A stretch of 64,000 nt of DNA, from positions 1,501,682-1,565,681 of the forward strand of contig CM041538.1 of assembly GCA_023238725.1 (NCBI GenBank), in the 5' to 3' direction. Every line of letters begins with the position of its first letter. Positions within the stretch are counted from its first letter, which is position 1. The translations under genes were made by a program, and so were the position numbers. A model generated the notes under the pieces. The model was not told the origin of the DNA and ran no database searches. It saw only the letters and a list, made by a program, of their open reading frames with translations. Positions 24,180 through 34,991 of this stretch are shown here, piece by piece. This stretch comes from Scortum barcoo. Its lineage: Eukaryota > Chordata > Actinopteri > Centrarchiformes > Terapontidae.

Positions 24180-25785
24180 ACTTTAGAGAGGAGCCTGATA
24201 GATATGTAACTGAATTCAAATTCTGTGGGAAGGGTCTACAAACGATGAATCCACGTGAGACAGTTTGGATGTGATGTGGTGAGCAGTTTTTCTAGTAAAG
24301 GATGTTTGTCAGGAAACTTTGAACTGCACTGTCTTTCCTCTGGTGGAGAATTTCACACTTGGATGGTGACGAGGATGTGAGATTTGAATCTTTATCTTGG
24401 AGGATGATTGAGCTGAGCATAAATGTAGCTTCATGACGGATGGACGCTAACCTGCTGGGAGAATGAGGATGAGGCCAGGATGTTTAAGTGGCTTGGAGTG
24501 GATGAGAAGTGCTGGGTCAAGGCCAGCTGCATGTGAAGGCCAATGCTGGTGATGAGGCAGGCCTGAAGACTGGAGACTGAGGGTGGGCAAAGATAGCTCA
24601 CCAAATTTGCCAAAGTATTCCCATGCTTATGCCACGCGGTGAGCAAGAGAACATATTGAACACATATCAAGATGCATCTCCTCTGGCTGAGGAATCAGGC
24701 GTGTACTTGCTCCTGGAAACAGAACTGAAAAGAAAAAGGCAGTGGGAAACGTATCACGTTTGCATCGATCGAAGCTGAAACGAGAACTGCACAGGTAACA
24801 CTTAACATGCAATGTAATAAGGAGGGGTGTAGGATGTGGTGGTGGTGGTGTGTGGGGGTTACCAATTAACAGGGACCAGGTGTGGAGGGGCCCAGGAATT
24901 ATAGTTGCTTGTATGAATTATTTTAATATCATGGGGCCCCTTAAGAGTGTGCCTTTATACAGGGCCCAATATTTCATTCTACTAAAGTGGGAGGTTGGAA
25001 GAGGTGTCCCCTACAGCAAAGATAAAAAACTGTAACAACAGGTTCCTTTTTAAGGGAAACCTGAGATTTATTTAACATCCTGATGCAAAATGCTACATTC
25101 TGAACCATGGATGTGTAAGACAATGCAATAACACTTGACAATATGGTGCACAAAATGATCAAAAGCAGTAGTTCCTGAATAACTCAAATAACTCTGTTTC
25201 AAGGACTATGTATCAGATAATGATGAGCTACTGTCCTGGGAGATCTGACTGTATAAAAGTGGTAACACTCATTAATCATTTACTCACTCTTTTTGTAAAA
25301 TGTATATTTGGAAATGAAAAATATATTACCATTGAATGTTATCTGCTTTTGCAGAGTTGTCTAACAGTGATGTTTATGTGTGACAATGGGGTTGGACAAG
25401 GAACAGCAGGATGCGCAATTCTGACTGATACAGATGTGTGTGAGTTAAAGAAACAAGACACAAACAACACAAGGAGGGTCTTGATAAGGTGTTTCACTTC
25501 AGTGCTCTTTTGCAATGTCTGCAAAATGTGTGAAACTCTACTGGAGTTTCCCTCACTCTGTTGGGTTGAAGCCTGGTAGCATATGATTTAACTCATTTTC
25601 ATCTAATCATTCAGTGACCTGTATAAGAAGCAGCTGTATCCATTACGTTCCTTCATTGATTTATTCAGGTTCTTCCATGAACCCGTCTGAACGAGAGAAA
25701 AATTAAAAGAAAAACCTGAATAAATGAGGTTGAAACTATAGCAAATGCACACGCTTCCATACAGGTGAGAATCATTTTCCTGTCA
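24180..25785. other. Intergenic, nothing recognised
   Basis: Several open frames of 60-120 codons occur but none resembles a known protein. No terminal repeats are seen. Confidence 0.45.
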
Positions 25786-25789
25786 TGGT

Positions 25790-26090
25790 TTGGGTCCACT
25801 TGTCATCTTAGAGGGGAGAGTTACTACAAATCAATTCAAAGTTGCTCTGAGAGATCACCTTTATGTGGCGCTCTCTAGTGGTCTCTTCCAGGATGACAAT
25901 GCCCCCATCCATAGAGCATGAAGGGTCACTGAATGGTTTAGTAAGGATGAAAATGATGTGAATCAGATGTTATAGCCTTCACAGTAGCCACATCTCAACC
26001 CAACTGAAATGCTGTAGGAGATTTTGGAACCTGTTAGACAGAGTTAGATTCTACACCACTGTCATCAAAACACCAAAAGAGGGAATATCT
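25790..26090 (+). mobile_element. Tc1-like transposase C-terminal relic
   Basis: On + the words FQDDNAPIH (about 25885-25915) and a later Pro/Asn-rich NPTEMLW-type stretch (about 25995-26020) correspond to the second Asp and the final acidic residue of a DD34E transposase. Stops and indels interrupt the frame. The same family occurs at 40010-40255, and its ends match the MITE at 1561-1706. Confidence 0.6.
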
Positions 26091-29000
26091 TTTTAAGAAT
26101 GGTGTTCATGTTCAAAAAGAACATGTATCACATTTAGCTAACGTTCCACAAAAATGTATCAACACAATCAGTAGTAACAGACAATACAGTTCAGCACAGT
26201 ACACAATACACGTTGTGCAAGTCATTGAACATTCCCTTCTCAGCCATGATATGCTGATATATGTCCTGTCTCCTAAAAATAATCTGTTACTAAATGGTCT
26301 TCCCAACTATGTTGCATTTATGTGCTGCATCAAGGTCTCAGAGAAGTGGTCAGGTGGATGGTTCCATTTAAGTTACATTTAAAAACAGACACGAGGGTTC
26401 ACGTCCTATCTGGGGTTAGATTTAGGCAAAAAGCCCCCAGAGGGTTAGGTTTAGGGAACAATTGTGGTCTCATGCTTGGAGTCACTGCTGTTAGTGCCTA
26501 AATATGACTATAAGAACCATAAGCAAGTTTAATGATGCTGTAGTCACTATAAGTGGATATTGCATGTTTTGGCAGGAAACACAGGACATATGTTGTCACT
26601 GAACATTTTATTTGATGCAGAGTTGCTCAGTATTAATATTTCTGTGACTTGCCTGATCACTGATTATTATTATGTTGTGTTATGTTAATAGAACGTGTCA
26701 TCCAGGCAATACTATGTGCTCCATTCAGTCTCTGTAACAGTGACAAAGACAAGTGAGAAAAAAGACAGTACAAATACATGTGAGCATCAGCAGCAGTGAT
26801 TGATAACACTGCTCATTGACTCATGTGTGAAAGTGACTTGGTTTTAATGAGACTGTTTTATTCATGATCTCCAATTAATTTAAATGGAGCAATTAGGATT
26901 AAAATTTTAATACATGGCCAAGGGAGTGTAGGGCATTACTGCAGTCACAGTCAGCGTGCACACACACACACACACGCACACACACACATGGCACGCTGTG
27001 AAGCAGAGAGCAGAGATGTTAGTTGTCTTGACCACAGAAAGCTTTTTCAGTCAGGCTGTTAGTGACATCTGCTGATCGACAGAAACATACACAGTGTGTG
27101 TCTCAGGATGAATCAGCCATTCACTCATCTTTTTCAAAGTACATCTTGGACATTTCAACAATACAATATAATACAAACAGTCAGCATCTGAACGTCTTAA
27201 GCTGACTTAACCCATGTCAGGATTTGCACCCGACACAGCGGTGCGGTTACTGGGATTCTCAGCAATACTAACAACTAGGCTGGGCCCACACACCCCTGGC
27301 CTTGCCCTGACAGTAGGGTGATTGTTTGGCAATAAGTTTGTGGTAATGTAGTTTCATAGTACCACATGCACCACTACAGCTCAGTGTAAACTGGACTGAT
27401 GGGAGCCCTAAAGCATCAGCTGCATTACACCTCATACAGAAGACCCTGTCTTATAGGGGGGCCCCTTATGTTGTTATGTTATGTTATGTCTGCTTGCACA
27501 GATCATTTACTAAATAAATGTGTGCTTAGTCAAGTTATCATAAACTAATTGGTAATGAATAAATACAAAGTGCACAAGGAATTATTGTCCTGTGGCCCTC
27601 TAGTGGGAGGATTCAGTCCTGCAAATGAAACTGTCCTTGATTAAATTTACCACCCTAACAAAAACAAAAAAATTAGGTTTCCCATCTACAACAAATTCTC
27701 TGCCACAGTCTTGTAATACATTATATCAAACTAAAACTTCAATTTGCATCTTTAGCAAGAGCTGTGAATGGATATGGTTTTCTTTCACATTTCTCCCTTT
27801 TCACAAAAGGCAGCATCTATTCTATTCTATTCTATTCTATTCTATTCTATTCTATTCTATTCTATTCTATTCTATACTCAATTTAGCTCATCTGTCATAC
27901 AAACTGTCCAACAAGTTAGCTAAATTAATTAACAAAAAAAAATACAAAATATGTTGTCTGTCTGTGACTTCTACGATGCCATAGAGGAATTTTCAGGTCA
28001 GCTGCACCACATAATTTGTCTGTGCCTTCAAAACTGTTTCAAATTCACAGGGGACACTCATCATCATCATTATAACAATAATACACGTGATTAAGGTTAG
28101 GGAATGATTGTAACAATGCTTAAAACACCAATAATGTTAACAGTCATTTGGAAACAGGAAACGTGCAGTGTTAACATTTGGTTTCCTCCTCCATTGATCC
28201 GACCTCCTCCCTTTGATCATATCACCTGACTTCCTCTTTTGCTTTTGTCAAATTTATTGACATTGTTATTTGAATGTAAACAGATGTTGTTTCTAATATT
28301 AGCACTGAACTTAAAGCACAGCTGAGAACAGGTACAGCTCAGACTGACAAAGCTTTAGAGACAAATTGACTCAGTCACCCTTTACAGTTTTATTAGTATT
28401 AAGGATTTAAGAATGATAAAGTTTTCTCCTGTTTTTCATCCATCCAGCAATTTATTTTTCTGTTCTACAATGTGAAGAATTTGTGCCAATGGAGATTGAT
28501 AAATGGATATTAACTCTACTGATGGTAACTTTTCATCTGCAGTCTACCAATAATTAGTAATCAGTCTACCACAAATCCTCAGGTGACACAGTTGCTAAAT
28601 AAAACCTGATTCTGGGCTTTTAAAGAAATATTTTGCGAATGTCTGAGAAGCAATGGTTATGAAGACAGTGTTCTTTGGAGCTGAACCTAAATAATGGTTG
28701 AAAAGAAGACATGGCCAATAGTGCTCTATAGTGTCAATATGTATAGATATTTGTGAGTGAATGCTAGTGAAATATCCTAATGTGAGACCAGTAGTCTCAA
28801 GGCCTTTTGCAGTTATGAAAACTGAATGTTGTACCATGTTACCTTGCTGTGGCCCATTACAAGGCAGGATAAGCACATATTCGAGCAGGAGGCCTCTGAA
28901 TGAAAGATAAACTCAAAGGGGAAAAAAAAACTTTCTCCTCTTTTGCAGTGTGTATTGTAGCTCTAAACTAACTATGTATGCATCTTTTAATTTGTCTGAA

Positions 29001-29417
29001 CCATTACTACGTGATCTACTGTTACTCCTCCCTGTAGTCTCTTATCCTCTGGGTGCATGTGTTGAAACGGCGTTGCAATTGTTACACCTCTTTTTTCCAG
29101 ACATAACATTTTGGAAATGTCACATGTTTAATAATATATATGCAGTACGTAAAATAGCAATTTGCATTTATTATGCCACTTGTCTTCTTCCATTCTATTT
29201 CCAAAAAACCATGGTGTACAAATCAGACAGCACCAAGATAAGGGCCCCATCTTTGTGAATATTCTCCTTGGTACTGTTACACATTCAAGAAGTTTGCATT
29301 TCTTTTCCTTCCTTCTGTAATTTGTTAGTGTTTGCTGTCAGTCTACATGAAGTCAGTCTCCTTCAGAGTGGACTGCTGATGAGCAGTCTGGGCGTCACTG
29401 CTGTCTTTCCTTTCTTG
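26091..29417. other. Intergenic downstream of aqp4
   Basis: AT-rich DNA with a (CA)n tract at about 26959-26988, a TATGT tandem near 27471-27490 and the TCTAT array at 27816. An antisense AATAAA at 29167-29172 lies 246 bp past the aqp4 stop and could be its poly(A) signal. No gene recognised. Confidence 0.5.
27816..27875. repeat. (TCTAT)12 microsatellite
   Basis: Twelve uninterrupted TCTAT units over 60 bp. Confidence 0.97.
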
Positions 29418-29669
29418 TCACACAGAGGACAGCACCTCCCCTGATACCTCCCTCGCCCTCTCTCTTTCCTTCCTCTCAGCTCTTTCCACATCCATGATGG
29501 GGAAGAGAGGCTCCTGGACTGTGACCGAGTCCTGCTGGTGTTTAGCAGCAGTGAAGGGCGTCTTGATGAAGGCCTCGGAGTAATGTTTCTTCAGCTCTGG
29601 GTCTGGACAGAACAGGTATTCATACAGGACTGCAGCCAGAGCCCCGCCCAGGGATGGACCCACCCAGTA

Positions 29670-29672
<3 letters not shown>
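29418..29672 (-). CDS. aqp4: aqp4 last coding exon (TM6 and C-terminal tail)
   Basis: Encodes VYWVGPSLGGALAAVLYEY (sixth membrane helix), FCPDPELKKHY, a charged tail and the end VSGEVLSSV with TGA at 29420-29418. The last three residues SSV form the class I PDZ ligand known to anchor AQP4 via syntrophin. The true 5' limit is unclear: on this strand the codons for V-Y-W are directly preceded by GG and then about 32 TG units, with no AG acceptor adjacent. The previous exon ends in phase 0 after NHW. Confidence 0.88.
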
Positions 29673-29740
<68 letters not shown>

Positions 29741-32700
29741 ATTTATATTTAGGTAACAGAAATAGAATAAATCAAAAGATGCTGTGCCTTCCTGTGGTTC
29801 AGTGACTAAAAGTATGGCTCAACAAGGTTCTATTTAGTCTCTTAAGAAATTAAATTAGGAGTTAATATATATATTTTTGATGTAACATTAATTAAACCAA
29901 TCAGTCATCTCTGATCATGTCATCTCTCAATCCCTGAATAAAGCTAGCTGTGCCTGCATGTGTCACACTGCTATTCAAAGGGTCCTCGGGCTGGCGGACC
30001 CTCTGCCTCGGTCTCTCAATCTTCTGTCTCATCAACAACTCCATTTGACTGCATATGAGTAAATGCACCAGTACCTGAGGATGAGTATAAATATGCACAG
30101 TGTCTCTCTTAAAGAAGAAGTAGGTAAGTTATTTAAAAATAACTTTTTGTCATATTTGCTAAACCTGTCACTATGTCCCGACATAGTACATGAGACAGGT
30201 TTTGGTTGTGCAACAACAATTTTTCAGTGTGGATACCCTCAAGGGTATCCACACTAGCTGAGCAGGTATGCCTGTACAAGCACCTATGTGACCCTTCCAC
30301 AAGAGACAACAGGGATGACCAAATGGCCCTAAACTTGTGGGTGAGAAGAACAGGGGGAACCACTTTGTAAAAGCCTTTGGGAAGAGTGGGTCTGGCTGCC
30401 AACAGGTGCAAGGATTCTCAAAGTTATAGCCAGTCGGCTATGAACAGGCTGCTGTATGTATGGTTTGATGCAGCAGGTCATTAAAACAGTAAGTGGAGAT
30501 ACAGAAGAAGCTAAAGTGCAGTTCATTGTCTACTGCATGTACCGGTTTCATAATACGGTTGTCTATTTACTAGATAATCACAGATAAATTCTGCTTCAGT
30601 GAGAAGAAGAAATAATGAAATGATAAATTATTTCACCCACATCACATGTGAAACTAGACAGTGCTGTGTAAAATGATGGAAAAAGCAGAAAGAATATCAA
30701 AACTTCTCAAAGGACGTGAGACTACAACAATCTCCAAGATCAAAATCCAAACAAGAACTGACATGAAAGCTGAGAGAATACACAAAGACACAAAATATTA
30801 ATGAGACGTCAGGATACCAGCACAGAGGAGGTAAGTCACCTCAGAGATTCTGGTTGTTGAATAAGATTTAAAGAGAGTTTGAGCTTCTGCTTTGTTATTG
30901 GGGAAAACAAAAAAAATGTGAGGGCTGTTTTTCCATGGAGGAAGACACAAAAAAATACACAAAACAATTCAAGGTAAATGGTTGTTTAGTTTCTATGTAT
31001 ATTAAAAAAAACAGAACATCTTTGATATAGCAGAGCTACAGATGCTAATATGTACTGATAGCCTCTGTTTGATAATGAAATATAATAAAAGCTTAGTTAC
31101 CCAGTGGTTGTCCCAGCACCACGTGACCATGGCTGGGCCAAAGGATCGGGCAGGGTTCATGCTGGCTCCAGTGTAGGGAATCTGAGGGAACAATCACAAC
31201 CAGCATCAGTCTCACCTTATGATCACCAGAAGCATGGAGAAGGACACAGACATTCATTAAATAGGAGACTGTTGCAACAAGTGCTCCAAACTAAAGGAAT
31301 GATGATGTTACACACTGATGGGCAGGATGACTACACTTCAGTGCCTTCCCGAACTTTACAAATCATTGAGAATTCAAACCAAGCAATCGTCTTTGATTCT
31401 GTCCCCTCAGATATTGTTTTTCCTGTTTGTTTGATACAACTGAAACAGCTTTCAAAGAAAAACATTTTTTTTTATGTTATAATGAGGCATAGCAATACAC
31501 CCTTTTTTTAAGCCAGGTATCTCAGCCTACGTGTTGATTTACTGTATAGGTCCAAATTCATAGGAAAATTTAGTTGGCAATTTCCAAGATCAACAGAATC
31601 AAAGAGATATACATTTTCTCCAACTAATCACAAAGAGTTAAGAAACATTAATGGTATCTGTGGGATACTCAGATAATCACTGTGGTTTTTACTTTGGTTT
31701 TAGCTGCACACAGAACAACTGTAGAGATAATTCTCACAATTCATTGTTGATGATATCCTCCCTCAGGTTACATTATTCTGAAAAAGTATATTGTTTGGAC
31801 TCAATGGACTTCTTTGTCTCTGCTTTACTAAATTGGTTATTTTCTATTTCTGTGAATCAGTGTGGACAAGTGTTGGGTACTTACAGCAAACAGGTGACCA
31901 ATACATACAGACAGCCCGATAGCCAAAGCAGATGAACCCTTCAGGTCATTACGTTTGTGGTCACAGAATTGCAAACACAGTGAAGACCAGTTGAAAGGTG
32001 ATGAAGAGTTCTACAACCAGGGCATTTCCCACAGAGATCCTTGTATTTACCTGTATTGGAAACAGTAGCATAGAAATATGTCTTCAATACACGTTACAGT
32101 CAATCTGATTCAGCCAGACCAAGTCCAAGACCAAGGCAAAATATACACTATAACCACAACATTAAGACAAAAAATTATCCAACAAGCTGAAAGGTCAATT
32201 AACTCCACTCTTTAACTGGTACACTTACTATAAATTAGAGCCTTAAAATGGATGTTATAATAAAAGAACACAAAGCACACATAAGTGTAAGTATTTGTAC
32301 CTACCACCAGTGTTTGAGTAGTGTAGTAACTTTTTTAAATGATCTATTGGTATATCTATTTATATTACAGTGTAGACTTAATCTTGTGATCTCTGTTGAG
32401 GTTTGATGAAAGAGAAGTTAAACCATCACAGTTTTCCTCAGTTGTTTGCATGCTATCACTGGGACTTGAGACACAATGACCACAACCTGTACCTCATGTA
32501 CACTCAACCAGTTCTACTAACATACAAGCACATGTACATGTACCTTTTTTTCAAAACACGACACACTCCTCTCTACATTTGACCGAGCCCTCCCTCTCGT
32601 GTTCACACTGAACACACTGCCATTCAAAGTGCTTAACTTAAGTTTCCTACCATCCACTCTGACTCCCACATGGTCAAACACATGCTGCACAACTCTTCAG

Positions 32701-34951
32701 TCAGCAATCAGAGCTTTAGCAATGAAAAGTCCACAGGTGAGCTTTGAAGCATTTCATTTTGAGAAGACCCAACACTGTCTGAATGCAGTGTTTGTTTCTA
32801 CAAGAGATTTGTGGAGATTAGGTGAGCTTTTGTATTTGTGTTTAAGGTTTTAAGAAAATTAGCCATGGTTTCAAACTGTGTAAACAATTGAGAAAAACTG
32901 TAATACCTTTTTTTTTAACTGTGTCTCCTCCTAGTAATTATAGTTGTATTATTTATATTGAGAAAGTATAGGTATTATGATAAGTGAGGATAAGAGAGGA
33001 ATGAATAATAATAACAAAATCACTATGAAAGAAGCAGTATAGTAGCATAACAGTTCATTGTGATTAAATCCTTTTCAAAAATAAAGACTAACCGTAGTGA
33101 CTCCCATTCCACCCCGAACAGAGGCTGGGGTGATGCCAAACAGGATGGCGGCCCCCACTATGGCTCCTACACACTGGGCCAGCAGGTAGAAGACAGCTTT
33201 AGCCAGGCTGAGCTTCCTGGTCACCACCATAGCTGCTGTGACTGCTGGGTTGATATGAGCGCCGCTAATGTGGACGAAGCACTGCACCATGGTGGCAATA
33301 CTCAGGCCGAAACAGAGCGAGATGAGCACAAGGTCAGGGGGGCAGGGATCCTCCTCAACAGCCCCCCAGTTGATGGTTGACCCGAGACTGAGCAGGACAA
33401 AGAGCAGCATGGCAAAGAACTCGGCCCCCACACAGCGCCAGAACTCCTGAGTCCAGATGCCTTTAAAGGCAGTCATGGCTTTGACTCCAGTACAGAGGGA
33501 CAGAGGCCACAACTGACGGTGTGATGTACAGCAGGGGAAACAACACCTCCTGGAGGGGAGGACAGCATGGACAAAAATCAGTAAGAAAAAAAATGTATGA
33601 GAGAGGGTTTTAACCTCTAAATGAAGAAATAATCACAGTCATAGCTCATAAAGTGAAGTTTAAAAAAACAAAATGTGGGAATCTTTTGGGCTGTGTGTTG
33701 TAGAAAACAAGTCCTCCAAATATGTTATGTGTCCATGCCTGCATGGAGAAAGACAGAAGAGTTTTCTGATGTGATGCCCCCATAAGAAGGATGTCACACT
33801 GTTGAGACCTATGTCTGTTTTAAAGTTAAGGTTAACTGTTAAGTTCAGGGAAAGATCATGGTGTAAGTTACAATATGTACGTAACTCACATTCATCATCT
33901 TCATCATCATGGCTACAATAACAACCACTCGCCTAAGGTTAGGAAAGGATGGTGGTTGTGTGTAAAAGAAAGCTTGTCCTTCTATGGCTCTGTAATAACA
34001 TCACACTACTTCCTCCAGTCATAACTCATAACTCCTCCACCTGCCAGAGGGTTTTGTCACTCCAACATTAATGTATCACTTTTGGGGATTTGTGACTGAT
34101 GTTTTTTTTCAGTGGGAGAGAAGTCCTGTTGTAGAGGCAGAGCAGAAAATCTACTTGACAGTTTCTAATCAATACGCAGGAACATGATGTCTCTTTCATT
34201 AAGAGCTTCTGATTTGTCTTAGTGCAGATCATAGTGGTTTCTTTGTCCCTTCGATTCAACAGTGTGGGCCCCTTGTCACTTTTGTAGTGCATGCATGAGA
34301 GAACAAGCACAATACCACTGTTGCACGTTTTTTAAGCTTGTTTGTACTCAAATTAAAGCATAGAGTAGATTTTCTGTCTATTCCATAACTTTTCTATGTT
34401 TGCTCTTTAATATTTTATTCAGATTTGTTTATTATATTGTATATTTATCCATAATTATGCTGTATCAATTTATAAATTAATTAATATGCTCCGTATAAAT
34501 GATAAAAAACAAATTCATATGGATAATTGAATTAGAAGCCTGCTACATCTTAGTAGCAGCAGGATTAACAGCTAGAGCTAGTATTAGTAGAAATAACAGC
34601 AGTAGCAGCAGTAACAGTGGTGCAGGGGGTCAGGGAGCCTCCATCTAGTGTTCCTGTAAACTTAGTCAAATTTAATATCCCCGGCTATGACACATTCCTT
34701 TCATCATTAAAGCAACCATAAGAACTAACAAGCTTGTCATCAAAAATATAAAAAAAAATATAAATGTAAATATAATACTCAGGTAGAAAATTGTTTTCAG
34801 CCAGGCATGTTGCTCTATATTCCAAAGACTTAATGCTAAGAACAAGTAGCTCTATCCAGACAGATCTTTTCATACTGTGCTGCAGCCTCCCTCATGCACA
34901 GGCCCGCTCCACTCACCTCAGGCGCTCCAGAGCCCCTCCGCTCTCCGTCAT
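29418..34951 (-). CDS. aqp4: aqp4, aquaporin-4 water channel, with an apparent frameshift and altered splice site
   Basis: Orthologue of AQP4, the plasma-membrane water channel of glia and some epithelia. Coding exons on the minus strand are 34951-34917, 33549-33093, 32050-31885, 31181-31101 and 29672-29418; the total is about 330 aa if the one extra base in the third coding exon is ignored (human 323). Both NPA boxes (HINPAVT in the second coding exon, MNPARS in the fourth), the selectivity-filter residues Phe, His and Arg, and the C-terminal GEVLSSV PDZ ligand that binds syntrophin are present. A second start, Met37 (AMTAFKG), matches the human M23 start. Two defects are seen: a +1 frameshift near 31968 and loss of an AG acceptor before the last exon. 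Its position beside kctd1 matches mammals. Identity is very secure; whether the gene works is not. Confidence 0.92.
29674..29737. repeat. (CA)n microsatellite at the aqp4 splice acceptor
   Basis: About 32 CA units (TG on the gene strand) occupying the place where the polypyrimidine tract and AG acceptor of the last aqp4 exon should be. Confidence 0.97.
29738..31100 (-). other. aqp4: aqp4 intron 4
   Basis: Intron between the 81-bp exon and the last exon, donor GTAACT. It contains a 28-bp near-perfect palindrome at 30227-30254. No extra exon is seen. Confidence 0.75.
30227..30254. repeat. Perfect palindrome, 13-bp arms with 2-nt centre
   Basis: GTGTGGATACCCT and AGGGTATCCACAC are exact reverse complements separated only by CA. 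Inside aqp4 intron 4. Confidence 0.9.
31101..31181 (-). CDS. aqp4: aqp4 81-bp exon (second NPA box)
   Basis: An 81-bp, phase 0-0 exon, the same length as the human counterpart. It encodes IPYTGASMNPARSFGPAM and ends WDNHW at the donor TGG/GTAACT; the acceptor is TCCCTCAG. It carries the second NPA half-helix and the Arg of the aromatic/arginine filter. Confidence 0.95.
31182..31884 (-). other. aqp4: aqp4 intron 3
   Basis: A 0.7-kb intron with donor GTAAGT and acceptor TCCCTCAG. Nothing else recognised. Confidence 0.85.
31885..32050 (-). CDS. aqp4: aqp4 exon with one extra base (TM4-TM5)
   Basis: Flanked by the acceptor CCAATACAG and donor GCT/GTAAGT. It encodes, in frame with the preceding exon, VNTRISVGNALVVELFITFQ and LVFTVFA; then the frame shifts by one base at about 31966-31969, after which CDHKRNDLKGS, SALAIGLSVCIGHLFA follow in the correct phase for the next exon. 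The length is 166 bp, whereas 165 is needed to keep phase. Read literally, a TGA follows two codons after FA. The His of GHLF is part of the selectivity filter. All of the expected protein sequence is present on either side of the single extra base. Confidence 0.88.
32051..33092 (-). other. aqp4: aqp4 intron 2
   Basis: A 1.0-kb intron with donor GTTAGT (a weaker but valid GT donor). It contains the repeat copy at 32650-32751. A region near 32140-32260 resembles the generic fish repeat start 'TATAACCACAACATTAA' but its ends are unclear. Confidence 0.75.
32650..32751 (+). repeat. Dispersed transposon fragment, copy A
   Basis: About 96 bp are identical to the reverse complement of 37164-37259 except for a 6-bp indel next to the left end. 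The partner copy continues into an IS630-like transposase start, so this is probably the same family. It lies in aqp4 intron 2. Confidence 0.75.
33093..33549 (-). CDS. aqp4: aqp4 main exon (TM1-TM3, first NPA box, M23-type start)
   Basis: A 457-bp exon; its first base completes Arg12. Acceptor CCCTCCAG, donor ACG/GTTAGT. Residues 13-36 include two adjacent cysteine pairs (RCCFPCC at 13-19) before Met37, which matches human Met23. Membrane helices follow: FFAMLLFVLLSL, LVLISLCFGLSIATMV, the re-entrant HINPAVT (NPA at 112-114), and LLAQCVGAIVGAAILFGI. Phe92 is the filter aromatic. A leaky-scanning M23-type product would start in this exon. Confidence 0.95.
33550..34916 (-). other. aqp4: aqp4 intron 1
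   Basis: A 1.4-kb intron with donor GAG/GTGAGT. AT-rich, no exon or complete element recognised. Confidence 0.8.
34917..34951 (-). CDS. aqp4: aqp4 first coding exon (M1-type N-terminus)
   Basis: Encodes MTESGGALERL and two bases of Arg12, from ATG at 34951-34949 to the donor CTGAG/GTGAGT. Phase 2 matches the acceptor of the next exon. The human M1 start exon is similarly short and basic-ended. The frame is open further upstream, but the TATA box position makes this ATG the likely start. Confidence 0.75.
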
Positions 34952-34981
34952 GACTCCTGCAGCCTGCTCAGTGCCTCGCTC

Positions 34982-34989
34982 TTTTATAG
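34982..34989 (-). promoter_or_regulatory. aqp4: TATA box of aqp4
   Basis: CTATAAAAG on the gene strand, about 30-38 bp upstream of the aqp4 ATG. A start site at the usual 25-30 bp spacing would leave a 5' UTR of only a few bases, so the true start could instead be further upstream, or the upstream ATG could be skipped in favour of Met37. Confidence 0.6.
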
Positions 34990-34991
34990 GG

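Noticed and set aside
29538..29756. Plus-strand frame encoding a His-Thr repeat
   Set aside because: It is the antisense of the last aqp4 exon plus the CA microsatellite.
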